Source of the DNA: Agrobacterium tumefaciens
Lineage (GTDB): Bacteria; Pseudomonadota; Alphaproteobacteria; Rhizobiales; Rhizobiaceae
Length of the DNA stretch: 64,000 nucleotides
Assembly (NCBI RefSeq): GCF_009649785.1
Contig: NZ_WJOK01000020.1
Location: 1 to 64,000 of the forward strand
Direction: 5' to 3'
The notes beneath the pieces are model-generated. The model saw only the letters and a program-made list of their open reading frames with translations. It did not search any database and was not told where the DNA came from. The translations under genes and the position numbers were made by a program. Positions 1 through 8,990 of this stretch are shown here, piece by piece; positions within the stretch are counted from its first letter, which is position 1, and every line of letters begins with the position of its first letter.

Positions 1-264
1 GAATAAAAGTCAATAGATATCAAGGCATCCGTACCCGTGGTTTTCCAATAGTACCAACGGGCATTTTTCGCGCATGAAGTTTCACTCCGAAGACATGACG
101 GAACGATCGTTTTACGGTAACGTTGCCGGAGGGAGGAGATTGCCGAGCTGAGCGAGCTGGATAACGGCTGGCTGGCGGGCATGCATCTTCCCCAGATTCC
201 GACACAAGCCTGCGTCATACTGGCCAGCTTATCCTATTTGAATTCGTCCATGCAGGGTCCCATC
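1..264. other. left-edge intergenic region
   Basis: No convincing gene is seen here. A minus-strand reading frame at 20-205 has no recognisable domain and no good ribosome binding site. The stretch probably carries the promoter of the beta-mannosidase gene and the end of a transcription unit to the left. No hairpin followed by a T-tract was found. Confidence 0.4.
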
Positions 265-2715
265 ATGATTTCTTCCTCCACGCCCGAAACCGTCATCGAT
301 CTGGCCGGGCTCTGGCGCCTGACCTCGCTGGAAGGAGACCATACGACCGACCTTACCGTGCCGGGAGACGTTCACAGCGCACTCAAAAACGCGGGCATCA
401 TTCCAGACCCCTATCACGGTGCCAATGAAAATGCGGTGCAATGGGTCGCGCATTGGGACTGGATCATAGAGCGGACCTTCATCCTCGATGACGCCGATGC
501 CAGCTGGTATCTCGATATAGATTATCTCGACACCGTCGCGATCGTCTTCGTCAACGATGTCCCGGTCTTGAGTTCGGACAATTGCTTCCGACGTTACCGT
601 CCCGATGTGTCTCGCGCCGTGCGGCCCGGTGAAAACACCATTCGTATCCATTTCCACTCCAACATCGCAGCCGGGGCGGAACGGCAGGCGCGACAACCTT
701 TTTACATTCCCTATCATGAGGGCAACTCGCCGATTGCCAACGGCAACATGTTGCGCAAGCCACAGTGCCATTTCGGCTGGGACTGGAATATCGCGATTGC
801 TCCGCTCGGCCTTTACGGCAAAATCCTGCTGAAGCGCCTCGATACGGCACGGGTCGAACACGTCGTCACCTCACAACATCATGTCGAGGGCGGCGTCGAG
901 CTGCATGTGGCAATCACGCTGTTTGCCGAAGGTCAGGCGAGCCTTCCGCTCTATCTTTCCCTCAACGATGAAAGGCTGCGGCTTGATTGCGGCGTGGGTG
1001 CGGGTGAGACGGTGGTGCGCCACGTCTTCTTCGTGGAAGATCCCACGCTCTGGTGGCCGGCGGGCAGCGGCGAACAGACGCTCTACACGTTGGCGGTGGA
1101 GTTGCCGGATGAAACCGTCACCCGCAGGATCGGCTTCAGGACCATTGAACTTCTGACGGACAAGGATGAGGCCGGTAGCCGATTTGCCTTCCGCATCAAC
1201 GGTCGGGAAATCTTCTGCCGTGGCGCGAACTGGATTCCATCCGATGCGCTTTATTCGCTGACCAGCCGCGAAAAAACCGAAGACCTTCTATGTTCAGCCG
1301 TCGAGGCCAATATGAACATGATCCGCGTCTGGGGCGGCGGATTTTACGAGGAAGACTGGTTCTACGATCTCTGTGACCGTCTCGGTCTTCTGGTCTGGCA
1401 GGATTTCATGTTCGCCTGCAACCTTTACCCCTGCAGCGAAGACTTTCTCGACAATGTCGAACACGAGGTCGACTATCAGGTAAAACGCCTTTCCTCCCAT
1501 CCGTCCATCGCGCTCTGGTGCGGCGACAACGAATTGGTGGGTGCCCTCACATGGTTCGAGGAGCCCCGCAACAACCGCGACCGTTATCTCGTGGCTTACG
1601 ACCGCCTCAACCGCACCATCGAAAAGGCGCTGAAAAAAGCCGCCCCCGAAGCACTCTGGTGGCCCTCCAGCCCGGCTTCAGGCTACCTCGATTATGGTGA
1701 TGCCTGGCATGCGGATGGTTCCGGCGACATGCATTACTGGTCCGTCTGGCACGAAAACAAATCGTTCGACAATTACCGCTCGGTCAAACCGCGCTTCTGC
1801 TCCGAATTCGGTTTTCAGTCCTACACTTCCATGCCTGTCATCCGCACCTATGCGGAAGAGAAAGACATGAACATCGCCTCCCCGGTGATCGAACTGCACC
1901 AGAAGAATGTCGGCGGCAATGAGCGCATCGCTGGCACCATGTTCCGCTATTTCCGCTTTCCGAAGGATTTCGAAAATTTCGTGTATCTGAGCCAAGTGCA
2001 GCAGGCGCTGGCCATCCGAACCGCGGTCGACTACTGGCGCTCGCTGAAACCCCATTGCATGGGAACGCTCTATTGGCAGCTCAACGATACTTGGCCGGTT
2101 GCCTCATGGTCGAGCCTGGATTACGGCGGCGGCTGGAAGGCGCTGCATTATGCTGCCCGCCGTTTCTTCCAACCGGTCTCGGTTTCCGCCATTCCCTCGG
2201 AAGACGGGCGCCGGTTAAGTTTCTCCATGGTCAACGACACGGCGGAAGATGTCGAGATCGACATGAATATTGTCGCCCTCACCATGGAGGGTAACCGCGT
2301 GCCGCTGAAATCTGCCAACGGCACGTGCGGTACGGACAAGGCGGCGACGCTGACCGAAATCGACATGGACAGCCTGCCTGATGGTTCCATTCTTGCCTGG
2401 AACTTCATAGCATCCAACGGCATGACAGGCGAAGGCCATCATGTGCGCGACACCTACAAGTCTCTGGAGCTCCAGCCCGCTGGACTGACGTTCTCCACCG
2501 GCACATTGAAAAACGGCCAGCTCGAAATCGACGTCACCGCAGCAGGTCTTGCCCTCTTCGTCATGCTGGAGGCCGATCAGCCCGGGCGTTATTCCGACAA
2601 TCTGTTCGATCTCGCAGCGGGCGAAACACGCAGGATCATCTTCACCCCGAAGGCGGGCAGCGGGCAGCCGCAGTTCCGTATCTTCGATCTTTATACCTGC
2701 CAATCCTCGCATTGA
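265..2715 (+). CDS. glycoside hydrolase family 2 beta-mannosidase
   Basis: An 816-residue enzyme predicted to hydrolyse terminal beta-mannosides. Like bacterial GH2 beta-mannosidases it has an N-terminal jelly-roll sugar-binding domain (about 1-190), an Ig-like domain (about 190-290), a TIM-barrel catalytic domain (about 290-620) and C-terminal beta domains. The predicted acid/base is Glu423 in WCGDNE and the nucleophile Glu514 in SEFGFQS. The frame is open from 181, but ATG 265 is preferred because AGGG lies 7 bases upstream; ATG 250 and ATG 181 lack comparable sites. No secretion signal is evident, so it is probably cytoplasmic and acts on imported manno-oligosaccharides. It stands alone, 123 bp before the aldo/keto reductase gene. 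The exact substrate is inferred from family resemblance. Confidence 0.88.
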   Translation: MISSSTPETVIDLAGLWRLTSLEGDHTTDLTVPGDVHSALKNAGIIPDPYHGANENAVQWVAHWDWIIERTFILDDADASWYLDIDYLDTVAIVFVNDVPVLSSDNCFRRYRPDVSRAVRPGENTIRIHFHSNIAAGAERQARQPFYIPYHEGNSPIANGNMLRKPQCHFGWDWNIAIAPLGLYGKILLKRLDTARVEHVVTSQHHVEGGVELHVAITLFAEGQASLPLYLSLNDERLRLDCGVGAGETVVRHVFFVEDPTLWWPAGSGEQTLYTLAVELPDETVTRRIGFRTIELLTDKDEAGSRFAFRINGREIFCRGANWIPSDALYSLTSREKTEDLLCSAVEANMNMIRVWGGGFYEEDWFYDLCDRLGLLVWQDFMFACNLYPCSEDFLDNVEHEVDYQVKRLSSHPSIALWCGDNELVGALTWFEEPRNNRDRYLVAYDRLNRTIEKALKKAAPEALWWPSSPASGYLDYGDAWHADGSGDMHYWSVWHENKSFDNYRSVKPRFCSEFGFQSYTSMPVIRTYAEEKDMNIASPVIELHQKNVGGNERIAGTMFRYFRFPKDFENFVYLSQVQQALAIRTAVDYWRSLKPHCMGTLYWQLNDTWPVASWSSLDYGGGWKALHYAARRFFQPVSVSAIPSEDGRRLSFSMVNDTAEDVEIDMNIVALTMEGNRVPLKSANGTCGTDKAATLTEIDMDSLPDGSILAWNFIASNGMTGEGHHVRDTYKSLELQPAGLTFSTGTLKNGQLEIDVTAAGLALFVMLEADQPGRYSDNLFDLAAGETRRIIFTPKAGSGQPQFRIFDLYTCQSSH

Positions 2716-2838
2716 AACCACGCGGCGAAAGGCTTAACCATCCTTAGCGGAACGGCAGGCAACGTTGCGCCTGCCCTCATCTTTCAAAGGTTTGCCGGCT
2801 TCTCCGGCAACCATTCATCAGCAAGTGGAGGAAGACCC

Positions 2839-3870
2839 ATGGTTTGGCAACCGGCCGAAAACCGATATACATCCATGAAATACAATCATTGCGGAAAGAC
2901 TGGCCTGAAGCTACCGGCGATCTCGCTCGGGCTGTGGCACAATTTCGGCAACGACACACCGCACCAGACCAAACAGGCCATTTGCCGCCGCGCCTTTGAC
3001 CTTGGCATTACCCATTTCGATCTCGCCAATAATTACGGCCCACCACCCGGCAGCGCCGAAACTGCCTTCGGCGAAATCCTGAAGACGGATTTTAGAGGCT
3101 ACCGCGATGAAATGATCATCTCGTCCAAGGCGGGCTACAACATGTGGCCCGGTCCCTACGGTGAATGGGGCAGCCGCAAATATCTGATATCGTCCTGCGA
3201 CCAGAGCCTGAAGCGCATGGGGCTGGACTACGTTGATATCTTCTACTCCCACCGTTTCGATCCCAACACGCCGCTTGAGGAAACCTGCGGCGCGCTGGAC
3301 CAGATCGTGCGCTCGGGCAAGGCGCTCTATGTCGGCATCTCGTCATACAACTCGAAACGCACCCGTGAGGCCGCCGCGATCCTGAAAGATCTCGGCACGC
3401 CCTGCATCATCCACCAACCGAGCTACTCCATGATCAATCGCTGGATCGAGGAAGACGGTCTGGTCGATACGCTGGAAGATCTTGGCATTGGCTCCATCGT
3501 CTTTTCGCCGCTGGCGCAGGGCATGCTGACGACGAAATATCTGGGTGGCGTGCCTGATGGCAGCCGTGCATCGCAGAGCAAGTCACTCAACCCCGCCTTC
3601 CTCAACGAGCGCAATGTCGAAAACATCCGCGCGCTCAATCGCATTGCCGAGCGGCGTGGCCAAACGCTCGCGCAGATGGCAATCGCCTGGGTGCTGCGCG
3701 GTGGTCGCATCACGTCGGCGCTCATCGGTGCGAGCCGTGTCGAACAGGTCGAGGATTGCGTGAAGGCACTCGACAATGCCGACTTCTCCACAGAGGAGCT
3801 TGCGGAAATCGACGGTTACGCAAAGGACGCGGATATCAACCTTTGGGCAAAATCCGCTGAACGCGTCTAA
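2839..3870 (+). CDS. gpr: YghZ-type aldo/keto reductase (L-glyceraldehyde 3-phosphate reductase)
   Basis: A 343-residue NADPH-dependent aldo/keto reductase closely resembling E. coli YghZ, which reduces L-glyceraldehyde 3-phosphate and methylglyoxal. The N-terminus, the HFDLANNYGPPPGS segment and MWPGPYG loop match the YghZ group. The catalytic tetrad is visible as Asp61, Tyr66, Lys97 and His138. The start has a strong GGAGG about 8 bases upstream. It follows the beta-mannosidase in the same direction with a 123-bp gap, so co-transcription is possible, and is followed by a long hairpin. The protein has no signal peptide and should be cytosolic, with a detoxification or triose side-pathway role. 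Confidence 0.88.
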   Translation: MVWQPAENRYTSMKYNHCGKTGLKLPAISLGLWHNFGNDTPHQTKQAICRRAFDLGITHFDLANNYGPPPGSAETAFGEILKTDFRGYRDEMIISSKAGYNMWPGPYGEWGSRKYLISSCDQSLKRMGLDYVDIFYSHRFDPNTPLEETCGALDQIVRSGKALYVGISSYNSKRTREAAAILKDLGTPCIIHQPSYSMINRWIEEDGLVDTLEDLGIGSIVFSPLAQGMLTTKYLGGVPDGSRASQSKSLNPAFLNERNVENIRALNRIAERRGQTLAQMAIAWVLRGGRITSALIGASRVEQVEDCVKALDNADFSTEELAEIDGYAKDADINLWAKSAERV

Positions 3871-3879
3871 TACTTGAAA

Positions 3880-3909
3880 CAGGCTGCCCGGTTTCCAACG
3901 GGCAGCCTG
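3880..3909 (+). terminator. hairpin after the aldo/keto reductase gene
   Basis: An 11-bp perfect stem (CAGGCTGCCCG at 3880-3890 with its complement at 3899-3909) and an 8-base loop lie 10 bp after the stop codon. No T-tract follows, so it may be a weak terminator or a 3'-end stabilising hairpin. Confidence 0.5.
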
Positions 3910-4062
3910 ATCGACGCAAAAACTGGACTGAAATCTCCAACAGAAAGATTAACGTCCCCGTCTAACCATTAACAACCATTACATAAATGTAATTTTAAAT
4001 TCAGTTTCCGTTCATTCGTTTATTCGTAAGTTCTCCTTATCGAAACACGAGAGGAAACATTC

Positions 4063-4389
4063 ATGAAAAAGTTCGTCACCATTCTTCTGGCTGCAACTGT
4101 TCTTGCTGCTCCAATGGCCCAGGCACAAAGCCGCCACGACGATCGTCATCGCGGTGTAACCGTCGAGCGTCACACGACCACCAAAAAGGTCATCGTCAAA
4201 AAGCACCGTTGGGATCGCGGTCAGCGCCTCTCCCCGGCAGAGCGTCGTCATTTCGTCGACCGCCGCGACTATCGCCGTTACCGTCTGGCAGAGCCGCGTC
4301 GCGACCAGCGCTGGGTACGCGTCGACAACCAGTTCCTGCTCATCAACGCCGTCACCGGCCTGATCGTCGGCCTTTCTGCGGCACGCTGA
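4063..4389 (+). CDS. secreted RcnB-like protein
   Basis: A 108-residue exported protein. Residues 1-21 form a Sec signal peptide ending AQA. The mature part is rich in Arg and His and ends in an RWVRVDNQFLLINAVTG segment typical of the RcnB family (PF11776), whose E. coli member is a periplasmic protein affecting Ni/Co homeostasis. No rcnA-like exporter or metal-responsive regulator is nearby, so a metal role is not supported by context. AGAGGA lies about 8 bases before the ATG. The gene is monocistronic and ends at the bidirectional terminator shared with gnd. Confidence 0.8.
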   Translation: MKKFVTILLAATVLAAPMAQAQSRHDDRHRGVTVERHTTTKKVIVKKHRWDRGQRLSPAERRHFVDRRDYRRYRLAEPRRDQRWVRVDNQFLLINAVTGLIVGLSAAR

Positions 4390-4410
4390 GTAAATCGACG
4401 GATGATATGA

Positions 4411-4436
4411 AAAAGGCCCGCTTGCGCGGGCCTTTT
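4411..4436. terminator. bidirectional intrinsic terminator between the RcnB-like gene and gnd
   Basis: A perfect 7-bp GGCCCGC/GCGGGCC stem (4415-4421 and 4426-4432) with a TTGC loop is flanked by AAAA on the left and TTTT on the right. It can therefore terminate both converging transcripts. It starts 22 bp after the RcnB-like stop and ends 22 bp before the gnd stop. Confidence 0.9.
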
Positions 4437-4457
4437 GTCGTTTATCGTTATAGCCGA

Positions 4458-5888
4458 TCAGAAAATGTCGGCGCCGCTGCCCCACGGGCCATGCGGCTTG
4501 TCGACACCGTCGGTGCGTTCGAAGCCATGCGCCCCGAAGAAATCGCGCTGCGCCTGAATAAGGTTTGCGCTGCCGCGGGCGCGACGATAGGCGTCGAAAT
4601 AACCAAGCGCGGAAGCGAGTGCCGAAACCGGCAGACCGGAGAGAACCGCGTAGGAAACGACACGGCGCAGGGCGGCGTCGGTGTCCTTGACGATGCCGGA
4701 GAAGGCAGGCGTCACGATGAGGTTTGCCACATGCGGATCCTTGGTGAAGGCCGAGGTGATCTCATCGAGGAATTCTGAGCGGATGATGCAGCCGGCGCGC
4801 CAGATGCGGGCGATCGTCGGCATCGGCAGGTTCCAGTTGAACTCCTTCGATGCGGCCGACATGACGGCAAAGCCCTGTGCGTAAGCACCGACCTTGGCGG
4901 CCAGAAGCGCGCTTTCCAGATCGGCGATAAAGGCCTTTTTGTCAGCCGGTGCAGCTGCAACGGTCGGCAGGCCGAAGATCTTCTCGGCAGCTTCGCGCTC
5001 GTCCTTCTGCGACGACAGGATACGGGCAGCCACGGCGGCCTCGATGGCAGTTGCGGCGACGCCCATGTTCTGCGCCTCGATAACCGACCACTTGCCTGTG
5101 CCCTTCTGGCCGGCCTTGTCGAGGATCAGATCGACCATCGGCTTGCCGGTGATCGGATCGGCAGCGCGCAGAACCTTCTCGGTGATTTCGATCAGGTAGG
5201 AGTTGAGACGGCCCTTGTTCCATTCACCGAATACATCGGCGATTTCAGACGCACTCATCTTCAGGCCGTCACGCAGGATGCCGTAGATTTCGGCGATCAT
5301 CTGCATGTCGGCATATTCGATGCCGTTATGGATCGTCTTGACGAAATGACCGGCACCGTCATTGCCGAGCCATGCCACGCACGGATCGTCATTATACTTG
5401 GCGGAAATGGAGGTCAGAACCTTCTCGACGCGCTTCCAGCTATCTTCGGTACCGCCGACCATGATCGACGGTCCGTGACGCGCACCTTCTTCACCGCCGG
5501 AAACGCCCATACCGATAAAGGTCAGACCGCTATCCTTCAGATTGTCGAAACGGCGGATCGTATCGCGGAAATTCGCATTGCCGGCGTCGATCATGATGTC
5601 GCCGTTCGAGAGATGCGGCTTCAGGATTTCCATCTGCTGGTCAACCGGATCGCCGGCCTTGATCATGATAATGATCGGGCGCGGAGGACGAATGGCGGCG
5701 ACGAATTCCTCGATGGTTTCGCAAGGGATCAACTGCCCCTGCAAGTCCCCAGCCTCGGCGTAGAATTTTTTCGTCGCTTCAGGGGTTCGGTTGAATACGG
5801 CAATCTTGTTGCCCTTTTCCGCGATGTTCAACGCCAGGTTCGAGCCCATGACGCCGAGACCGATCAAACCGATTTCTGCCTGTTCCAC
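4458..5888 (-). CDS. gnd: 6-phosphogluconate dehydrogenase, decarboxylating
   Basis: A 476-residue cytosolic enzyme that oxidatively decarboxylates 6-phosphogluconate to ribulose 5-phosphate in the pentose phosphate pathway. The N-terminal Rossmann fold begins with GLGVMGSNLALNIAEKG. The family signature region containing GNDGAGHFVKTIHNGIEYADMQ holds the catalytic Lys, followed by the all-helical C-terminal domain. Length matches the long (about 470-residue) bacterial form. The start is GTG at 5888, with GGAGG 8 bases upstream. It is a single-gene unit ending at a shared bidirectional terminator. Confidence 0.96.
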   Translation of the reverse strand: MEQAEIGLIGLGVMGSNLALNIAEKGNKIAVFNRTPEATKKFYAEAGDLQGQLIPCETIEEFVAAIRPPRPIIIMIKAGDPVDQQMEILKPHLSNGDIMIDAGNANFRDTIRRFDNLKDSGLTFIGMGVSGGEEGARHGPSIMVGGTEDSWKRVEKVLTSISAKYNDDPCVAWLGNDGAGHFVKTIHNGIEYADMQMIAEIYGILRDGLKMSASEIADVFGEWNKGRLNSYLIEITEKVLRAADPITGKPMVDLILDKAGQKGTGKWSVIEAQNMGVAATAIEAAVAARILSSQKDEREAAEKIFGLPTVAAAPADKKAFIADLESALLAAKVGAYAQGFAVMSAASKEFNWNLPMPTIARIWRAGCIIRSEFLDEITSAFTKDPHVANLIVTPAFSGIVKDTDAALRRVVSYAVLSGLPVSALASALGYFDAYRRARGSANLIQAQRDFFGAHGFERTDGVDKPHGPWGSGADIF

Positions 5889-6046
5889 GGATGTGCCTCC
5901 ATCTTGCTTTTAGGTGGTCGTGTTGTGGCACTGTAATGAACAAACGGCAAGGCTAGGGGCGACTGAAACGATTAAATTTTGATGACGCAAATCAGCTTTG
6001 CATATTTGCGACAGGTCGGGGGAAGGTCGTAACCAACGCGCCTCCC

Positions 6047-6205
6047 CTAGGAAGGTCGTGGCCGGTCGTCGCCATCGTCCAGCGCTCGCCAGGCAGCGCC
6101 GTCCATATCCTCATATTGCCCTGATCGCACCGACCAGAGGAAGGCGAAAAGCCCGAGCGCTCCGAGAAACAGGGCGACGGGGATGAGATAGATCAACATG
6201 TTCAT
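6047..6205 (-). CDS. ccoS: cbb3 oxidase maturation protein CcoS (FixS)
   Basis: A 52-residue protein found by reading the minus strand after ccoI. It starts MNMLIYLIPVALFLGALGLF, a single membrane segment, followed by FAFLWSVRSGQYEDMDG and an acidic tail, the typical CcoS pattern. CcoS is required to insert cofactors into the CcoN subunit of cbb3 oxidase. Its ATG overlaps the ccoI stop in an ATGA junction, so translation is coupled. It is the last gene of the ccoGHIS operon. Confidence is high because of topology, size, position and overlap. Confidence 0.92.
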   Translation of the reverse strand: MNMLIYLIPVALFLGALGLFAFLWSVRSGQYEDMDGAAWRALDDGDDRPRPS

Positions 6206-8493
6206 GCCGGTTGCGCCCCCTCGCCCGCAAATCCGGTCGGCACGCTCTGTTGCGCAGAAACGGCTTCAGCCGTTCCGGCAAGACGCAGCGCATTTGCAAC
6301 AACGATGAGCGACGATGTCGACATGGCGATGGCCGCGATCATCGGCGTCGCATAACCGGCAATCGCAATCGGCACGGCAATGACATTGTAGCCGATGGCA
6401 AGCGCGAAGTTCTGCCGGATAAGCCGTCCGGCCCGCCGCGATGTCTCGATGGCGACAGGAACGGCATCCAGATTCTCGTGCATGAACACGAAGTCGGCGG
6501 CCTGCCGGCCGATATCGGCGGCTGTTGCCGGTGCCATCGAAACATGTGCTGCAGCCAGCGCAGGCGCATCATTGATACCGTCGCCCACCATCAGAACCTT
6601 GCGTCCCTCGCCTGCCAGTGCCCCACAGCGCCCCGCCTTGTCTTTCGGCGACAGGTCGGCGTTCCATTTCGCAATGCCCAGACGCTGCGCCATGGCCTTC
6701 ACGGCCGGGACCCGGTCACCGGACACGATTTCCAGCACCAGTCCTTGTACAGAAAGGCTGCGCAGTGCCTGTACGGCGCCAGGACGCGGATTGTCCTCGA
6801 AACCGAAACTCGCCAGATACCCGCCGTCAAGCGAAAGCACCACTTCCGATCGCGCGTCGCCGTTTTCCATTTGCGATTCATCCGGGCAGGCAAAACGGCG
6901 GTTGCCAAGCCGGTAGGTTCCCGCCGGCGTGAGAGCCTCAACACCGGAGCCGGGAATTTCACGCACCGCTTCGTAGACCGATAAAATTCCGCCATAGGCT
7001 GCATGCAGGGCTTTGGACAGCGGATGGCGTGAATGGGCGGCAAGGCCAGCCGCAATCGCCACCGTGGCGGGGTTCACATCGCCGGTTTCCACCAGTCGCG
7101 GCTTCCCGACCGTCAGGGTGCCTGTCTTGTCGAACAGCACGGTGTCGATTTCGGCCAGTCGCTCCATCGCCGAGCCTTCCTTGACCATGATGCCATGCCG
7201 AAAGAGCCGGCCTGCCGCCACCACCTGCACCACCGGAACAGCAAGGCCAAGCGCACAGGGGCAGGTGATGATGAGAACCGCAATCGCGATCAGCATCGCC
7301 TGCTTCCAGTCACCGCCCAAAACGCCCCAACCGAGAAAGGTCATGAGAGCAAGAAGATGTACGACGGGCGAATAATAGCTCGCGGCACGGTCGGCAATCC
7401 GCCGATAGCGCGCCCGCCCCCCTTCCGCCGCCTCCATCAGCCCGATCACTTCCGACAGAAACGAATCCTTTGCCGATGCGGTCACCCGCGCGGCGAGCGA
7501 ACCGGTGAGATTGAGCGTGCCTGCCTGAAGCAGATCACCCGCCTCCACCCGACGCGGCGCGCTTTCGCCGTTGACAATGGACATGTCGAGATCGCTGCTT
7601 CCGCTAATGACCATCGCATCCACCGCCACCCGGTCACCGGCAGCAATCACAATCGTCATACCGGGTAGCACATCGCCAAGCGGGCGATATTCCCGCGTTC
7701 CGTCCTCACCGATAACGGTTGCGCCGCGTGGTGAAAGCCGGGCCAGGCCTGCAATTGCCGAGCGCGCCCTGTCACGCATGATATGGTCAAGCGTGCGGCC
7801 GATCAGCAGGAAGAACAGCAGCGACACGGTCGCGTCAAACCACGCATGTTCGCCATGATGAATCGTCTCCCACAGCGAGATTGCGTAGGATAGCGTGATG
7901 GCGAGCGCGATCGGCACATCCATATTGGTGCGGCCATGCTTCAGCGCATTCCAGGCCGACTGATAGAAGAACCGGCCGCCATAGATCAGCGCCGGCGCGG
8001 CAATCATCGCCGAAATCCAGTGGAACATGTCACGCGTCGCGGCATCGGCCCCGGACCAGACGGACACGGACAGCAGCATGATATTGGCGGAAGCAAAGCC
8101 GCAGAGCGCCACCGCCCTGATCAGTTGCGAGCGCAACACGTCCGAAGCATCCTGTCCGCTCGCGAAAAGATGCGTCCGGTATCCGGTTGCAAGGATTGCG
8201 CGGGCAAGTTCGGCGGGATCTGTCCTGATGCCATCGACATCCTCTTTCCAGACAATCGCCACCCGTTTGGAGGACAGGTTCACGCGCGCCTGCTCCACCT
8301 GGCGGAGACGGCGCAGCGCCGTTTCGATGGTGGTGATGCAGGCGCCGCAATAAACGCCGGGCACGCTGAGATCTGTCTGGCGCAGCCCCTGCCCCAGATC
8401 GCGGCTTGCCAGCATCAGCTCCTCTGATGATGGTGGGTTGACCGGTTCGCCGAGTTGAAGCGACCCTTCCGTTCCCGGTGCACAGCAGCTCAT
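6202..8493 (-). CDS. ccoI: copper-translocating P-type ATPase CcoI (FixI)
   Basis: A 763-residue P1B-type ATPase that supplies copper for assembly of the cbb3 oxidase. An N-terminal Cys-rich MSCC segment precedes a heavy-metal-associated domain with GVYCGAC (Cys49, Cys52). The membrane metal site is Cys411-Pro412-Cys413 (TCPCALG). The phosphorylated Asp455 lies in DKTGTLT, and GDGINDAP marks the hinge. Eight transmembrane segments are expected. It overlaps ccoH by 4 bp upstream and ccoS by an ATGA junction downstream. The CcoI subgroup is distinguished from housekeeping CopA by its place in the ccoGHIS operon. Confidence 0.95.
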   Translation of the reverse strand: MSCCAPGTEGSLQLGEPVNPPSSEELMLASRDLGQGLRQTDLSVPGVYCGACITTIETALRRLRQVEQARVNLSSKRVAIVWKEDVDGIRTDPAELARAILATGYRTHLFASGQDASDVLRSQLIRAVALCGFASANIMLLSVSVWSGADAATRDMFHWISAMIAAPALIYGGRFFYQSAWNALKHGRTNMDVPIALAITLSYAISLWETIHHGEHAWFDATVSLLFFLLIGRTLDHIMRDRARSAIAGLARLSPRGATVIGEDGTREYRPLGDVLPGMTIVIAAGDRVAVDAMVISGSSDLDMSIVNGESAPRRVEAGDLLQAGTLNLTGSLAARVTASAKDSFLSEVIGLMEAAEGGRARYRRIADRAASYYSPVVHLLALMTFLGWGVLGGDWKQAMLIAIAVLIITCPCALGLAVPVVQVVAAGRLFRHGIMVKEGSAMERLAEIDTVLFDKTGTLTVGKPRLVETGDVNPATVAIAAGLAAHSRHPLSKALHAAYGGILSVYEAVREIPGSGVEALTPAGTYRLGNRRFACPDESQMENGDARSEVVLSLDGGYLASFGFEDNPRPGAVQALRSLSVQGLVLEIVSGDRVPAVKAMAQRLGIAKWNADLSPKDKAGRCGALAGEGRKVLMVGDGINDAPALAAAHVSMAPATAADIGRQAADFVFMHENLDAVPVAIETSRRAGRLIRQNFALAIGYNVIAVPIAIAGYATPMIAAIAMSTSSLIVVANALRLAGTAEAVSAQQSVPTGFAGEGAQPA

Positions 8494-8990
8494 TGACGCC
8501 CCCTGATCACCGCGATCCGCGTGCCTTCATGCACGATGATCCTGCCGTCTTTTACGGCAGTGACCTCGACGATCCATTGGCCGGGCAGCATGTCATGCGG
8601 GCCGGTGAAGACCCCGGTAGACACCGGGGTCAGCTCCATGTCGAAATTCTGGTGCTCGCCGACCGGCCGGCGAAAACGCGCCGTTACCGAATCCGTATCC
8701 ACAGGGCCGGTATCTGGATGAAACACCTCGTAGCGCACGGTCTTTTCATCCACCACCAGCCTGCCCTTGATGCCGGTGGCGGCCCTTGCCTTGGCGGCCT
8801 CGGCCTTGGCGTTGAACTGCTGGCTGGCAACATAGGTATTGGGCACCACCAGCCCGCTCCAGCTGGTGACAGCGTTCCAGGCCATCACCATGTTGACGGT
8901 GATGACGATGCCGAAAAACATCACCATAACACCCAGCATATGCCAGCCGGTGAAAATGAAACCGGACGTCTGGCGATTGGTCGTTGTCAT
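8490..8990 (-). CDS. ccoH: cbb3 oxidase assembly protein CcoH (FixH)
   Basis: A 166-residue membrane-anchored protein. One transmembrane segment at about residues 14-36 (MLGVMVMFFGIVITVNMVMAW) precedes a periplasmic FixH domain ending in a GQWIVEVTAVKDG beta-sandwich segment. CcoH is needed for a stable cbb3 oxidase. The gene overlaps ccoG and ccoI by 4 bp each, indicating a tightly coupled operon. Confidence 0.93.
   Translation of the reverse strand: MTTTNRQTSGFIFTGWHMLGVMVMFFGIVITVNMVMAWNAVTSWSGLVVPNTYVASQQFNAKAEAAKARAATGIKGRLVVDEKTVRYEVFHPDTGPVDTDSVTARFRRPVGEHQNFDMELTPVSTGVFTGPHDMLPGQWIVEVTAVKDGRIIVHEGTRIAVIRGRQ

Noticed and set aside
229-861. Minus-strand frame of 210 codons opposite the beta-mannosidase N-terminus
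   Set aside because: Shadow of the GH2 gene; no family motif and no start signals.
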